Shown in pieces: positions 1-13,808 of a stretch of 64,000 bases of DNA (position 1 is its first letter; the number at the start of each line of letters is the position of its first letter). The position numbers were made by a program, and so were the translations under genes. The notes beneath the pieces were generated by a model. The model was given only the letters and a program-made list of their open reading frames with translations. It was not told the DNA's origin and did not search any database. The DNA comes from Proteromonas lacertae. Taxonomy: Eukaryota > Sar > Bigyra > Opalinata > Proteromonadidae. The stretch is taken from contig NGBS01001161.1 of the NCBI GenBank assembly GCA_002245135.1, forward strand, positions 372,001 through 436,000, given 5' to 3'.

Positions 1-126
1 TGGAAGCTTCTATTAAACAGCATTAATAAAAAAACATACTTCCCAAGCTGAATCTTTAGCTGGTAATTTTGGATCATATGGAACATTTCTAGTGAATTGA
101 GATGGGAATGAAGGAGATGAACCCAT
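1..126 (-). CDS. 5' end of an unrecognised gene (runs off the window)
   Basis: An ATG at 126-124 on the minus strand opens a 29-codon exon beginning MGSSPSFPSQF and ending in DSAWE. It is followed by a 30-bp intron (39 to 10) with a GTATGT donor and an AATAG acceptor, the same style as other introns in this window. Only three codons of the next exon (KLP) remain before the window edge. Too little is present to name a product. The spacer upstream (127-371) holds two ACGAA motifs at 168-172 and 182-186, which may be its promoter elements. Confidence 0.55.
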
Positions 127-371
127 TAGACTGTTGTAAATGAAAGAAAGAAAGAAGATTCAATGAAACGAATAAAACAAAACGAATGTTTTTTTAATTA
201 CACCCTTTCTTCGTTGAATGTGTTTTATACATTACCATAACTACTTTTCGAAATGATAAAAGTGAATTAAATTTATAGAATATATTCTCATTTTAAGCTT
301 CTGTTGAAATAAATTTCATTAATTATTCAAAGAACAACTAATTGATAAAGAAAAATTATATTTTAAATTAA

Positions 372-769
372 TTAAAATTGAAAGTGTTCAACCTCTCCAT
401 TTTCCTCTTCTTCCCCTTCTCCTTCCTCTTCTTCCTCACCTTCTCCTCCTTCTTCCTCTTCATATTTTTCTTCTTGTGATTCATGATGTTCAACTGATGG
501 AACATTGTTATCCACCTCTTCTTCATCCTCTTCATCCTCTTCTGACGGCATTTGTGAAAAATATGAAGCTGCAAACTGAATTGTGTCTTCAGGTTTATAT
601 TCAAGCACAGTTAATAAAAATTGTTTAGTCATTTCCAATAGTTCTGGGTGTTCTCTTAGATATCTCTCATTATTTATTTTTGTATCAATCTAAATACATG
701 AAACATTCAATATAATACTCTAGCCTTCTGTAATGCATCTCGCTGCTGAGAATTAAGTGCGCTTTTCAT
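372..769 (-). CDS. RIIa-domain protein, RIIAD1-like (flagellar type)
   Basis: About 122 residues from two exons. The first runs from the ATG at 769 to 719, a 29-bp intron occupies 690-718, and the second ends at a TAA at 372. Spliced residues about 18-60 contain NERYLREHPELL followed by a helix ending in FAASYF. This matches the RIIa dimerisation/docking fold of RIIAD1-type proteins, which bind amphipathic helices of A-kinase-anchor or radial-spoke partners. The C-terminal half is an almost pure Glu/Asp tail. It lies head to head with the axonemal p28 gene with only 46 bp between start codons, so shared control of two flagellar genes is likely. The flagellar role is inferred from family and neighbour. 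Confidence 0.7.
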
Positions 770-815
770 TTTTATGAGTTTATAAAAATTACCGTTTCTT
801 GTTTTTAAATCAATA
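770..815. promoter_or_regulatory. Bidirectional promoter gap between RIIAD1-like and DNALI1
   Basis: 46 bp separate the two divergent start codons. The gap contains AAAATTACCGTTTC at about 785-798. Its ACCGTT core is the reverse complement of a Myb-type AACGGT site, and it also occurs twice upstream of the third Hsp70 gene. Promoter function is inferred from position only. Confidence 0.4.
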
Positions 816-1584
816 ATGTCTCAAGAACAGTATCTAGAATCACTTTTAAAACTTGAACCACCCGTGTGTGTATCTAATACAACATTAGATAGTAAAGTAT
901 AACCTCATTAGTTTATATTTTGTTCTACTAGCCAAGTAAACAAATAGCAATGAATAAACTTGAAAGTACACAACTAGATGAGATTTTAAACTCAATATTA
1001 CCACCTCAGTATCATAATTAGTGTTATTTTATAGCCGTTTCACAAAGGATGGTTTTACATATGAGCAACAAGTATCAAAAGCAAAATCAGGAAGAATGGA
1101 GATAATACAATTACAAGAAACTTTAGATCGAAATCTTGCAAAACGTCAAGCAAGAGATAGTGGTATATGTCCAGTAAGAGAAGATTTATACCATCAATGT
1201 TTTGATGAAATTATTCGACAAGTAACAATATTTGGACCAGAAAGAGGTTTATTGTTATTGAGAGTAAGAGATGAAATAAGAATGACAATTGATGCTTATA
1301 AAACATTATATGATAGTAGTGTAATATTCGGAATAAGAAAACAAAAGCAAAGTGAAGATGGAATGGAAGAAATGAGACAGAATATTAGGGATTTAGAAGA
1401 GAAAAAAGCAAGATTGAATCTTGAAGTATTGGAATTGAGAAACAAAGTTGATATTTTACAGAAAAGAATTGCTGAAGAACAAGCTGTTGAACAGAAGAAT
1501 TATCAAGAACAAACTGATTTTATTAAGCATCAAATAGGACATTTTGAACAATATTTAAAGAGTTTAGATGCTGATGCTAATTAA
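816..1584 (+). CDS. DNALI1: Axonemal dynein light intermediate chain p28
   Basis: Three exons (816-896, 932-1008, 1035-1584) separated by 35-bp and 26-bp introns give 235 residues, close to the usual 250 or so. The product matches inner-arm dynein light chain p28/DNALI1 along its length: an N-terminal ILPP motif, then RQARDSGICPVREDLY, then RGLLLLRVRDEIRMTIDAY, and a C-terminal coiled coil from about residue 155. p28 is a subunit of single-headed inner-arm dyneins and is found only in motile cilia and flagella, so this gene is direct evidence of a motile axoneme. The start was chosen because MSQEQYLESLL splices in frame to the conserved body; the GTG at 1021 lies inside intron 2. Confidence 0.93.
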
Positions 1585-1687
1585 TTTATACTAAACTTTA
1601 ATATTTATTGATATAATTGATTTGGTTTGTTTGTATATATATTCAAAAAAGAATAATAATTAAAAATAATATAAGTTGTTATAATAA

Positions 1688-4600
1688 TTACTTATAATCA
1701 TCAGAAAAAAATGAATGAAGTAATGTTGGTGATGCTATACTATCTCTTCTTCTATGATGAACTGATCTCTCATTTTTGTTAAATATATATTTCTGAATTG
1801 CTTCAAAAAATACATCACCATCTTCATTCTCAAGTTTTATTTCGATTTCTTTTTTATCTATTTACAAATAATAATAATAATAATAATAATATATACCATC
1901 ACCAATTAAACATCCATTTCTATATTTATTACAGAAAATATAACCACACATCATTTTATTGTTTTTCTTTATATTATTTGTATTTAATATGACTTTAACA
2001 GAATTACGATTAATACTACAACTGATTATCTCATTCAAATGGATTATCAGCTCAATTCTAGGGAAGGTAAGAGTGTTATTTATAACTAACAGATGGTTTG
2101 ATGTTAAAATATAATACTTTTCATTTGAATATAAACTACAAACATATATCTCTTGGTTTGGAACATGTCCTTGTAATATTTGTAATAAATATTCTCCTTC
2201 TGATTCATTCACTCTTTCATCCTATTAATAATAATATTGATAATAAATATATATATATATATATATACATCATCTGAATATAATAATAACGGAATTGAAT
2301 GATAATTTGATTTGGCTTTATTGAAAACATTACCACCATTCATTACTGAATATTTATATAAATGCCTTATAAAGAATCTAAACACTCCTAATGATGGATA
2401 AATCAACAGTCCACTAACTCCACTCTGAATACCACGAACAAACCCAAATAATCCATTACAAATACCATAATAAGGACTAACAAAGAAGTTCTGAAGAGCT
2501 ATTTGAATACCTGAAGGTAATCCACTTGGTAATTTGACATAAAATGGATACTGAAATGTAATATGAATAATATTTGTCCAACTATGTAAAATATCATCTA
2601 TTAGATAAGAATAACAGTAACTATACACAAAGTATGACATACTCCTTGATATATGGTTTTATTAAACACTTTGAAGAATCTGAATAAGTATCTGATTGTT
2701 GAAATATTACCTCCATTAACTTCAAGATGAGGGAAATGCATAAACCTCTTTATATTACCAAATAAACCAATTGAAGATATAACACTAAAGAATAATGATG
2801 CTTTTGATGGTTTAAATGAATTTGTAATGACATTCATTGTATCATTATTGCTATTGTTATTATTCAATAGAATATATGAATGAATTTCTATTTCTTTACT
2901 TTTATATTCTACTTTATCAATATTACCAACTACTCTGATCAATAATGGATCATTATCATCATTATTGGGTGGATTAACATGTGAATATACTACACTAATT
3001 GGTTTAACTATCATATTCTTAATGATGATTATTGAACCTTCTGATGATTTCATAGTATTTTTATTAAATCTATTCTTTTTATTTTTGCTATTGAATATCT
3101 TTAGATTGTTTTTTCTCCTTTCTATATTCTTAAGCATATCTTTTAATGCATAAGCTATTTCATTTATATAAGCTAATAATGATAAATCCATATTAATAGT
3201 ATAATTTGATGTGCTGAAATACAATGACTCGATGGAATAAACATTCTGATTTATCTTTTCAAATAACAGATTAAATTCAATGGCATAATCTCGTGGATTT
3301 GATTGACAAAGTATTGAATAAGGGGTTATTAATAGATTATTACATTCTATAGAGAGAACTTTCAATCGAAGATTGATAATATCATTCTATTACAAATATA
3401 TATATGTCATAATATTTATTATTATACAATGTTAAAACTCATCAATATCTTTGATAATTTACCATGAAGGAATATGCTCCTAAATGGTGAAATGAGTGAA
3501 AATCCAATCGAATTGAATCTGAATATTATTGGTGATAAACAAGATGGATTTAATTCACTATCTTCATTTGATTGAACAGTTGATTTATCTATTATTTTGA
3601 CTATCTTTTGGTTGTTTTCACCAACTATCATTTTGCATTAAATCTAAATTAAGGACAATAATACTAAAATTCTAATAAAAGAAAAAGATATCTCAACAAA
3701 TTCAACATTGGGATTATTTGGATTAATTATCTTTCTTGGTTGTTCATTTTTATGCAATGGTATTAAAACTATTAAAAACATTAACTAGTAAAATATACAT
3801 GATAATGCTAATTTGTTTGTATTATCCATTACTTGACATAAGAATTCTTTTGGCTTATTTTGATATTCACAAGCAAAAGGCTTGACTCCTTTTGGATGAA
3901 TTACATATTTTCTACAACAATTATCATTCTGATAGACAATTACTTTAAATTTTGAAGCATTATTGATAATCAATGGACTTTGATCTATTCTTGCCTTATT
4001 AACTGTTATATATGTGGATAATGATGAATGACACACTTTAACTCTTAAAATACTTTCATAATTATAAAATGTATTTACATATATATAATATGACTTTGAA
4101 TAGATTATTGGTATTGATCCTACTTTCTTGACAGTACAATCTCCAAGAGAAAACTATAACAGATATAATAAGAATAAATACATCAACTGCTATTTTCTTT
4201 TCTTTATAATGTACTTCATCAAATGTTTTCTTTGATTTTGGAGGTATAACAATCTCAGTGTCTCTTACACAATGTTGTTCACATCTTAATCTTATTGTGG
4301 TATTATTCTTAATAATGATTGAAGGTAAAATGACTATTTGAATTGTTGATAAATTATCTTTAATGATTCTCTTAATCTTTAATACAACTGATGTACTAAT
4401 GTCACTGTTATTGTGTTTCAACTATTAAATATAAATATAAATCATAAGAATATACTCTTAAACTGATTGTTTGTGATTTAATAGTAAATGGTTTTGACCA
4501 ATTGCCATTCTCTATTTTCATTTGCCATTGATCCATTATTAAACCAGATATATCTCTATTAAATACACATGATTTGGTATTCTCCAATATTTCATATTTC

Positions 4601-7600
4601 ATCTCTTTGTCTCTTAATTTCTTGTTATTCTCACAATGTGTTAATGATCTTAATATCAATCTACTGTTGATTTGATTATCAATAATTATTGGTGAATATA
4701 TGTGAAGTATTGATGGAGTATCACTTGGAGGTTCCCAGAATGTGTAGAAATAGTGTGTTATTCTTTCATACTTATTCTTTATTGTACTATGATGTTGGAA
4801 TGTAATCGGATGTGATACTGTCTTACTACATGAGTGTAATATATCGATCTTTACTGGTGTTTGAATTATTTCTCCTCTTCCAGGAATATATATTTTATAT
4901 TGCATGTATGTTTCAATTGAATGGAATGATGAGATTGGATAAGATTCTAATGGTTTTAAATTGATATGGAATGTATCTATTTCAATAGATAAAGAGAATA
5001 TAATATATACTTGTTGATTGAGAATTTGTTTTGTTTATATCACGTTCATTTATTGATAAATTCAATTCCATTGATATTTCAAATGGCAGATGATTTGTGA
5101 TTAACATGATAGGATATAATACTATTGATTTATATATTGTATTATTATCTAATCTTCTCTGTATTAAATATATCTGATTATAGCTTGAATTAACTTGCGA
5201 ATTGAAAATGATTGGTTCTAATGTTGATTCATTATTCTCATCTTCTTCTGTTATTGGTGATATATATTTCGGTTCATAAATCATAGTTTTATCCACTGGA
5301 TATATTTTCATTGATTGATTTAATCCAAATCTTGATAATGGCTCATAAGATTGTCCATATGGTAGAATAATGTATTTGTTATTGTTATTATTCCATTCTA
5401 ACTCAAACACAGTGTTTGTATGATTAATTATTGCTATTAATGATAATAAATGAATAATAATTGTATGTCCTTCTTTTCTATAATGAACATTAAACTTACA
5501 AGATGGTGGAATAAATGCTGATTTTTGTAAATCACTTGAACATACATTAACAAATGGAGTTAATGATAAAGTTTCAGTCAAAATATTATCACTCCAACCT
5601 GGAAGATTGATAGTTGGTAAATAATTGATGTTATTGTAATGAATAGATAGAATGTAACTATCAGAAGGAGTCATTGATAACATTGAGTTACTCATCACAA
5701 AATGTTTTCCATAATCATTTGATATTTCAACAGAATGACCTAAATTGTTTATTACACATACTGTTATTCTGTCTTTTTCTTCAATTTCTTTGGTTAATTC
5801 ATTAATCATTAACTTTGGATTAACATAAATGTAAGAATCTAAAACATGATTGATAGTTTGAAGTATTGATGAAGATAATAAGAAATGAATATCTGAGGTA
5901 TTTACTGTTAAAAAACCAGGTGATTTGATTGTATATCTTGTAGGATCTTTAACTTTCATTTCAACTAACAATAAATAACAATAATATATATATATATATA
6001 ATACCATTAACTGTATCAACTAATGGAGTGAAGTATTTGTAAGTCTTATCATAATATTGAATATCACTATTCATACTACATTCTATTGTCATTGGCGATA
6101 TTTTATTGTTTTTACATTCAACTAAGAAATCGTATGATGAATATTTGATGATTGGTTCATATAGACTATCAGATGTTTCATTTGAGATTTGTAATGATAT
6201 AATATTGGAGAAGAATCTGATATTAAAATCTGTAGAGTTAGATAATCCTAAATTGCAATAAAAGTAAAATTTCTATTCATACTCTCAAGCTTGGAATTAC
6301 TATTTGAATGTTTCTTTTTCTTTTTTTCTTCATCTTTTTTAATGTGATGTTGAATCTTCAAATTTGTCTCACTGATAAATTTCAATAATTCAATTGTTTT
6401 TGGAGTAATAATCAATGAAAACTGGGATGAATTTATATTAATATCTCTATTATAAGAATAATATTATTGATATACAATTTGTAGTATTTTCTGATTGAAA
6501 TATTCAATTCGCATGGTGTCAAAATATAACCTAATGAATCTCCAGCAAATGGACTTTCAATGGATAAATCATTCATCTATAAAACATTACATGAAAAACA
6601 TATAAATATACGTTGATATTAATTTGATTTTCAATATGAGGAATAATCAAAAAATCAATACTTATATCGAATTTGAATCTCAACAACTCAGGCACAACAG
6701 GTTTATGATGCAATATTCTTATTGTTGGCTTTATATTCAATGATATATTCCATGGTTTCTTTCCATTTGTCTTTTCATATGGAATAATTTGCATGTTTCC
6801 ATGAATGATTGATTTATGTTCAGCATAATTTTCATTATTTTCTTCTGCTTTGCCATATATCTTTTCACATTTATGTTTTAATTTTTTAATATGTTTTATA
6901 TATGATATTATATCGATCATTACTTGTGGAATCATATTCATTGTCAGTTTTCCTAACTGTAAATCAATTGAATGAGTCTCTGGCTATTATAAGATATATA
7001 AATTAATGAATAAATACATTACAATATATGCCAATTGATCGATCTTTAACAGGTTCATAGAACATTTTATAATCTTTGTAATTTGGTCGAGAAAAGTCTA
7101 TTGTTGGAGGATTTCTAATATAAACAATAATAGAGTCAAATATATATACTTTTCTAATAACAAAAATGTCCTAGCATGTCCAGGAACTGATGTAGTTAAT
7201 GTAACACAATAAATCTTATCTAAACATACAGATATATCTTCAATGTGTGTTATATTCTTCAGAATGATTGAAGTGATCAATTTCTTCACTTTGAATGAGA
7301 AATGAGGAGAATAAAATATCCTATTAGAACCATTTATCTGTTTTGTGACAATATTTACTGCAAATGTTTCTAATTTTATTTGTGCATTGTTAAATATTAT
7401 ATCATCTATATATTTTTCACCAAATAACTTCTATTAACAAAATATGATTTATAATTATATACAGAAACAAGATTTGTTTCAACTTTTACTACAGGATGTT
7501 GAACAACAGGAAGTATTTTATTCTTAACTCTATTATTCGTTTTGATTGCATTTAAGAAGGCATAAGCACTCATTATTGATTCATCACTTAGCACCAAAAT

Positions 7601-10600
7601 AATAGAGTTTATATTGACATTTAAACTCCAATTAATCATTTCCATACGAGGTGAATATAATGCAACTGTAATAGATGGAATTTGAATTATTGGTTGTGAA
7701 CAAAGAGTATTGTTGATTGAAATACTATTGAATGATAATTCAGACACAGTAGTAACATTATTAGAAATTGGATCTATTACTCCTGAATGACTAATAACTA
7801 TTTTCTTTGTGTTTATAATACCTTTGAATAATTCATTATTCACTAGTCTATAAGGTGCTATAATCATTGGATTGATAATTGTTATTGATAAACACACTTC
7901 ATTATTTATAAATGAGAGAATTGAATGATTTTCTTTCTTTTTATTATTATTATCATCATCATAACCTTTTTCATCATCATCATCTTCTTCTGGATATGGC
8001 GATTCTGGTTCTGATGGATGAATCGATTTTAATAACCTAGAGAACTTTGATGCAGGCTATATAACATAATATATATAATAAATATACTTCAGCTATTAAT
8101 TGTACTAGTTTTCTATAGAATAATGGATAGATAATTGTCATAAAATTCGTAATTGTTCCATCAATAACAACATGATAATGAAGATTCTTTTCAAAAGACA
8201 TATCTGAAAATGGTGAAATATGATGTTTATTCTTACAATACAATATGTGTAATCTCATCAATGGTTCAGAACTATAATCTGTACTAGACATTACAATATG
8301 ATTAATTGTAGAAATGTCAGCCAACTATTCAATAGACAAGAAGTATATATATATACTGAAAAGTTTAATAATTCCATAGTCATTTCATATTTTGAATTAC
8401 TGTCATGTAATAACACATGACAATTATTCAGAGTAAATAAGGCATTATTTGTATTAAAATCTTCAGCAAAATATATCTGAAATTGATTCAAAGTGATATT
8501 ATACTATTGAATGAATAAATAATTAAAATACAGATTTATCTTTACTTTTCTTCACTGCAAATGAATCATCATTTGGTGGAAACAATATCTCTTGTCTTTT
8601 CTTAATTGTATCTCGTAAATGTAAAACTTTTTCCATTGAAGATTGAGCCATATCAATGAAATGGTTTAACACACTGATATTATAATAAATGGTCAATCTA
8701 TCAAGATTAATAATAACTTGATTTGATTTGATATTAATAAGGGGAATATCGGGATCTTTGGGAATTAAAGTAATAAGGTTATTTCTTTCATCACCACTTT
8801 TTAAGAAGAATGATTGTAAATGAACTCTTATATCTTTCAAATCTTTACCTTTCTGGAGGAACAATTTGAAGAAATTCAATTGTGTATATAATATATATCG
8901 ACATGACTAAATAAAATAAGAATATAAAAATAAAATATACTTCATTCTGTCTTTTATCATCATAATCATAACACAATATCTCAAATCTTGGTGTAGTAAA
9001 AGTAAAATCTATTTTGATAGCATGTTGATCTGGTTTTTGTGTTTCTCTTTTTGCTATAAACAATAATCAATAACAAAAATATACCAAATTCTATTCTTCT
9101 AGTATAATCTAATCTCTTTACAGCATTCTCCATTAAAACATAAGGATCTTGAAATTGATCCAACTGTTTCAACAATTTCTCTTTATATTCAACCAATGTA
9201 GCTATTAAAAGAATATATATATAATTAATATACGAGAATCTTCATATTCCAGTTTCTTATTAATATTATCAATTTCTATTTTCAATTGCTGAATATGATT
9301 ATATAAACCATTAGTCCTATCACCAGTTGAATTAACTATATCATCAATTTCATCATTACTCTCATCACTTCCTGTTAAAAATGATATTTCACTCTCATTA
9401 TCTGAAGAAGATGAACTATTCATATCATCATCTAATTTTCTGTTACTAGCTTAATAATTGTTCAATTCTACTTGGAGATGAAGGAATAAGTTGGCGTGAA
9501 CGGAATGAATTAATACTCAGAGGTCTTCTTGTAGGAGAATTTGGATAGGAATCATTACTTAGATTGAATTCATCCAATTGTGAATCTAATTCTGAATCAG
9601 AATTAGCATGTTTTGAAGGAAGCTGTAGATGATGAACGATGTGACATTGGGTAGAACGATAATTAAGAAATAACAATTAGAAATAATTAATTAAATAAAA
9701 AAGATATAGAGCCAAGTATTCGATGTTTAACTGGTGAAGGTTCTTGAGTCAAATATGAATAAAACATATCAATTCTAAAATACATAAAGAATGAAAAAAA
9801 TACTGATTGATGTTTACTCTAAAATTGATTGGAGTTGACATAATATCAATAATAAACTGCGTTAAAGTTGCATCTGAAGGTAAAGAAGACTTTAATAGCA
9901 AAATCTAAACAATATATTTATATATAAATATAATATAACAATATATACGGATAAATTGAATGACTTCATCAGCATTTTATTAAAACTGAAATCCATATTC
10001 TGTAAATCAACATATTGAGTGTAATATATTTGAATTTCATTAATATACACAGCAAATAAATCATAAAAACTATCAAAATTATTCGAAATATTCAATGATA
10101 ATCCATCGTATTTCTGTCTCATTGGTTTTAAGAATTTTGAGAGAATATTATTCACTCTATTCGTCATATCATCGCATAAACTTTCATCTAAATATTATAA
10201 ATAAGTATTATACATTGAATCGTATTATTCAATTGAATTGAATCTAATCTCACATATATACAACCAGCCTCTGGATTATCCCTTTGTTTTGGTATTATAA
10301 AGCATGGAGTATTGATAATACACAATATATCCGGCATATGATGATTCTGATTCAAATATTCTAGTTTGGCTTGAAACTGGGCTTGATACTCACAATATTG
10401 ATTTATTGCTTCTATTTGATTTTCAATGAAAAACATTGAGTTTGAAGAAACCATAAACTTCTTAAACATTAATACAACATTTTCATTATATATAAAAACG
10501 ATTGGTTCTATATTTATCTTTGCCACTTTCTAAATAAATAACAAAAAACAATAAAAATAATACATTTTTCATTGAGAATTCTATCATTGAATATGTAGCT

Positions 10601-12602
10601 TTATCTTGTGGCTCTAACATCTGTGCAAAGTATTGATTTGGATTCAATAAATCTCTCATTGTAATTGTCGATATAACTCCTTTAATACCATCTTTATCAG
10701 ATATATTAACATTAGCTCCATATATTATAAACTCAGCAAATTTCTGCTTCTCATGTTTCAAATCAATCGAACATTTTACTATATTAATATTAATATTAAG
10801 TGGATTTGGTGTTGGTTTTATATCTGGTTTAACCACTGGTTTATTGGTTGGTTTGGTTGGTGTAACTCTTCCTTTATTATGAGTTGGAGTTGTAGAAGAT
10901 GCTGTAGTTGTTGATGATGTTGATGTAGTTGATGTTGATGACATTGATGGTAAATAAGCTGAATAATCAAATGAAGCAAATTTAGTAATTGTTGAGATGA
11001 ATGATTCACTTGTTTCTTTTGATTCTGATAATATATCTTCATTAGCAACCTATATTTAAATAAACATAAAAAGAAATACAAATAAAGTATCTAATGCTAT
11101 ATCTCTCCAAGTTAATATAATATCACAATCATAAGTAGATTCTATCTCTTTTAATGTATTATATTCAGTTTGATTGATTTTCATATTCTCTTCATTCAAT
11201 TTCAATAACATTCTGAAATTAATATCTTTACTTCTTTTACACACTGAACATTTTGTTGAAGTGTTATTATTGCCTTCTTTACATACACTACATTTCCATT
11301 GTTTAAGATTTGTTATTTTTGAAGGAACTTTTAGTTTTAATATTTTATCAGGAATGGGAGTTTCATTTTCTTTATAATTCCCATTTCCATATAATAAATA
11401 TCTTTTCCACAATGAAATATACATTATCATATTACTTAAAATAGTGGTTATATACTTTCCGCTTTTAATCATTTTAGTATGTACAATTTCTGCTCTTATT
11501 TCTCTACATGCGTATTTTAACCATTGCTTAGCATTGCCCATAAATGAAAATGATGGTCTTTCTGTTAATAGTTTTGATCTATATTTAAACATTACAATAT
11601 TTCCATAAAAATCATTGAAATAAGAATAATGATCTGATGTAATACAAATATCTACATTTTCAATTATTATTGATTTTGAACTATTCATAATGATATAATA
11701 TTATTATATATTTATAAATATACTCAAATTGATTATCCAATGTCAAACTCATTGGATTGATAATAACATCCATTTTTTTACTTAAAAACTCTTTCAGTAT
11801 TGAAATATAATCTTTATATTCAGATTTTTGAATATCAGACAAGTCTATTTAAAGATATAAAACAATATATAGTAATATACGTGAAAAGGATGATGAAATG
11901 TTCTGTTCTACTGTAAATAGTTCATAATTAGTGACTTTGGCTGGTTCTTCATATCCAGTAGGAGGGAAAAATACACTTTCAATACTTACACCAAATTCAA
12001 TTGGATTATTATAGTTTGTTACATTATCAATAATTAATACATTAATATCCTTTACATTAATTATTTTATTCTTCATCATTGATTTCATAATTGAACTAAA
12101 GAAACTGTCTTTTCCAACTAAAGAGTATGTTTTTAATCGATCAATTGAGAATTTGTAATTGGATGTTAAATTTGATGATTTAACTTTCTATAAACAAATT
12201 AAAATAAGTTAAAGATATACATCATGCTTTCTCTTTCTCTCGTCTAAAGATGATTCATAATTAGTCTCTAAAGTGAGATACACACCAGATATCTATTATA
12301 GTAAATAAATAAAAACAAAAGAATACATTAATCGTAACGTAGGCTTCATAAAAAGAAATTTGAAAATCACTAAACATTCCTTTTACCACAGAGAATGGAA
12401 TATTTGCAGCATCAAGCAAAGTATCGGATAAAATTGCATTTTTAGTAGTGGCGGTTCCTATTTTGAATAAGAACAAAAGATCAATAATACCATATATCTT
12501 ATCAACAACCCAATTACGTTCTTCTAAAGAATTGTCATCTAATACACCTTTTAATTTCTCTCTGAGAGCAGAGAGAATAGCTTTATCAATTGAATCAAAC
12601 AT
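1688..12602 (-). CDS. VPS13: VPS13-family bridge-like lipid transfer protein with RanBP2 zinc finger
   Basis: One gene of about 10.9 kb with dozens of short introns, coding for roughly 3,100 residues. It starts with MFDSIDKAIL at 12602 and stops at a TAA at 1688-1690. The N-terminal chorein region is at about 12602-11700 (ANIPFSVVKG and GVYLTLET, as in VPS13). At 11056-11688 the conserved block with a YISLWKRYLL stretch, a helix and then ILTWRDIAL is interrupted by a RanBP2-type zinc finger (11239-11298, W-x-C-x2-C-x10-C-x2-C). The middle is the long beta-rich groove. The adaptor-binding repeats are around 3800-5900 and the APT1/ATG2-C-like segment at 2300-2640 (GFVRGIQSGVSGLL). A PH-like C-terminus lies at 1688-2215. 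VPS13 proteins move phospholipids in bulk at organelle contact sites. Exon joins at 2213-2270, 1862-1905, 12180-12220 and 12290-12330 were followed by hand; most others were not. Confidence 0.85.
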
Positions 12603-12652
12603 GACCCAAACATGTTTGCATGTTGGCTCGTCTACAAATTGAATTTACTTAA
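12603..12652. promoter_or_regulatory. 50-bp divergent promoter gap, VPS13 / TFIIB
   Basis: Only 50 bp separate the two start codons. The sequence is less AT-rich than most spacers and contains two ATGTTTGCATG-like overlapping motifs at about 12611-12623. No recognised element; function inferred from position. Confidence 0.35.
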
Positions 12653-13628
12653 ATGGCTCAACTATGTAAATATTGTGGTCTAGATTCCCTTGAAATTGAT
12701 ATAAGGGAAGGCATAGTCGTGTGTACCTCTTGTGGGGTTGTAGCGTTCAATAAATTAATAAGTGATGAAGCAGACTGGAGAAATTTTGGAGGTGATGGTA
12801 TATTTATTTATATTTTTATATTTTAAAATAGAAGACAGTGAAGACAAATCTAGAGTAGGCATATCTGATGATATTCTTCTAGATTCTATTGGATTACAAA
12901 GCACAATATGTGGAAACAATCAATACGCAAAAGCATCTAGAAATAATTCAATATTGAAAAAGCAGACTAATTTAATGATGAATATAAACAAAAAATTGAC
13001 AAGATACAGCGAAGAATTGAAATTATGTAAAAGAACGTTGGATATAGCAAAGAGTATATATTTGAAATGCACAGATCTTGGTCATATCAAACATCCTTGT
13101 TTAGCAGCAATTATACAGATAGCCTGTCGTATATCCAAAACTGTTCGTAATTTAAGTGAAATATCGTGTGTAACAAATACTGCTAAAAGTATAATACAAT
13201 CTCAATACTTAGTTATAATAAATACACTTCATTTATCAATTCCCAGAATTACTTCAGAAGATTACATTCAAAGGTTTGGAGTTCGTTTATCTTTAAGTAG
13301 AACTATCATAGAAACAGCTATTAGAATAGTAGAAGAAGTAAAAGATAAAAATTATGTAATTGCTAAAGGAAATATTAGTTTATCAGCTGCTTGTCTTTTA
13401 TTTTCTAATTATATGATAGGTGATAAAGAAATAGGAGTAGATGATATGGCTAAAGTTGCAGATTTAAGTTCAGCTACAATAAAGAACACATATTCTTCAA
13501 TGTATAGTCACAGAGAAGATTTAGCTTTTTATTTGTGGAAGAATAATCAGTTGAATACTATTAAATCAAAAACTGATTTGTATAAAGTTATTGATAGTTT
13601 GCCTGATAAAATTGAGGTGAAGAATTAA
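12653..13628 (+). CDS. GTF2B: Transcription initiation factor IIB
   Basis: Two exons (12653-12797, 12832-13628) with a 34-bp intron give 313 residues, the normal TFIIB length. The N-terminal zinc ribbon is intact (CKYC ... CTSC). It is followed by the B-reader/linker signature ADWRNF and a SRVG motif that distinguishes TFIIB from the Pol III factor Brf1. Two cyclin-fold repeats follow (about residues 110-200 and 205-300). TFIIB bridges TBP on the promoter and RNA polymerase II. Cyclin repeat 1 is divergent, but repeat 2 keeps the A-A-C-L-L-F core. Divergently transcribed from VPS13. Confidence 0.9.
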
Positions 13629-13808
13629 GAAATGGATTATATATTATTTAATTACCCTTACACACATTTTTTTTGGTATTTTATAATATATATGTATTTC
13701 TTACTAATAATTTTATTTATTGATTTGTTATTGGAATATTTTATGTGTTGGTGAAAGATTAAAACAAAACAATAATAGAAACAGTCATTCAATTGATTAA
13801 GAATTAAC

